Of a stretch of 64,000 nucleotides of DNA, positions 63,718-64,000 are shown piece by piece. The notes below the pieces were generated by a model. It was not told where the DNA came from, did not search any database, and saw only the letters and a list, made by a program, of their open reading frames with translations. A program made the position numbers and the translations under genes. Each line of letters opens with the position of its first letter. The first letter of the stretch is position 1. Origin of the DNA: Burkholderiales bacterium (lineage in GTDB: Bacteria; Pseudomonadota; Gammaproteobacteria; Burkholderiales; Burkholderiaceae_F); assembly GCA_020248865.1 (NCBI GenBank), contig JADCGS010000003.1, forward strand, positions 35,004 to 99,003, in the 5' to 3' direction.

Positions 63718-63740
63718 ACGCCACCTGCGGGTGGCGTTTT
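63718..63740 (+). terminator. Rho-independent terminator after the redoxin gene
   Basis: The 8-bp stem ACGCCACC/GGTGGCGT closes a TGCG loop and is followed by TTT and GTCT. It lies 29 bp after the stop. Confidence 0.75.
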
Positions 63741-64000
63741 GTCTCTACCGGACGGTCGGACCCGTCTAGCCCGGACGTTTCATCAGGGACGCGGGATTTG
63801 CGCGGATGCCCGCGCGAGCCAGATTGCGCGAGAGGGGCGCAGCCGATGCCCGCAGGCATCGGCGAGCACTTGAGCGCAAGATGGCCGCGCGGGCGCCGCG
63901 CAAACCCGCGTAGCCCCGGCCGTCCAAAGTGGCCTGCGGACAAGTGCAGGCTGCCGGCGCAGCTTACAGAGGCAGATCGTGGATGCACGGGGGCGACCTG
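63741..64000. other. Unassigned right-end sequence, possible insertion-sequence terminus
   Basis: No CDS is supported. From 63766 the sequence reads CTAGCCCGGACGTTTCATC, which resembles my recollection of insertion-sequence (IS1380-type) terminal inverted repeats. A perfect 9-bp hairpin GCCGATGCC/GGCATCGGC occurs at 63842-63863 with no T-run. If an IS begins here its transposase lies beyond the window. Confidence 0.3.

Overview
This window is high-GC chromosomal DNA from a betaproteobacterium, most likely order Burkholderiales. That rests on gene content and gene order: rpsU-yqeY-dnaG-rpoD with divergent tsaD, ribF-ileS-lspA-coaBC-dut, clpS-clpA next to a cold-shock gene and icd, sodB beside xseA, exbB-exbD-lpxK-Trm112-kdsB, and adk-hppA. 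Almost all of it is conserved core genome. I see no phage, plasmid, CRISPR, toxin-antitoxin or recognisable defence island.

Layout. 1-5.2 kb: a TRAP solute-binding protein cut by the left edge, pmbA facing darP-mogA, a serine hydrolase and a pirin. 5.7-10.8 kb: a membrane PAS-GGDEF diguanylate cyclase, gluQRS, a CoA-binding protein and metY. 10.8-19.7 kb: the macromolecular-synthesis operon rpsU-yqeY-dnaG-rpoD, a CAU tRNA (best read as tRNA-Ile2) and a DEAD-box helicase, with tsaD divergent and plsY facing it. 19.7-24.4 kb: YbaK-type deacylase, xerD, a chalcone-isomerase-like protein beside the frameshifted remnant of a second copy, ispH, an FKBP-type isomerase and radC. 24.5-31.2 kb: rpmB-rpmG, a fatty-acid desaturase, MscS-like channel, RNA m5C methyltransferase, purN and divergent ribF. 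31.3-38.4 kb: ileS, lspA, a methyltransferase, coaBC, a small membrane protein, dut and an acyltransferase. 38.5-46.9 kb: a flavocytochrome c sulfide dehydrogenase pair, clpA/clpS, a cold-shock gene, icd, a tiny basic secreted protein, a DUF192 protein and sodB. 47-54.5 kb: xseA, exbB-exbD, lpxK, a Trm112-like protein, kdsB, a lone peptide-binding protein and adk. 54.5-63.7 kb: H+-pyrophosphatase, two tail-to-tail GNAT acetyltransferases, a long CoA-transferase divergent from an SDR, a 51-residue membrane protein, gamma-glutamyltransferase and a peroxiredoxin.

How the genes work together. The MMS operon couples translation (S21), replication priming (DnaG) and transcription (RpoD). ribF-ileS-lspA-coaBC-dut covers cofactor, tRNA charging, lipoprotein and nucleotide functions. 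lpxK and kdsB serve lipid A/KDO synthesis. fccA-fccB implies sulfide oxidation. The CoA-transferase and SDR suggest acyl-CoA or 3-hydroxyacyl metabolism.

The most unusual non-genic feature is a 167-bp palindromic element present twice (36698-36864 and 49667-49833; 165 of 167 bases identical). Each copy starts at the stop codon of the upstream gene (coaBC, exbD) and lies between co-directional genes. Other points worth attention are the chalcone-isomerase pseudogene, a heptanucleotide repeat in the ribF leader, an extra C-terminal domain on the CoA-transferase, an Ala-Pro tail on the pyrophosphatase, and a possible insertion-sequence end at the right edge. I did not find a convincing new multi-gene system.
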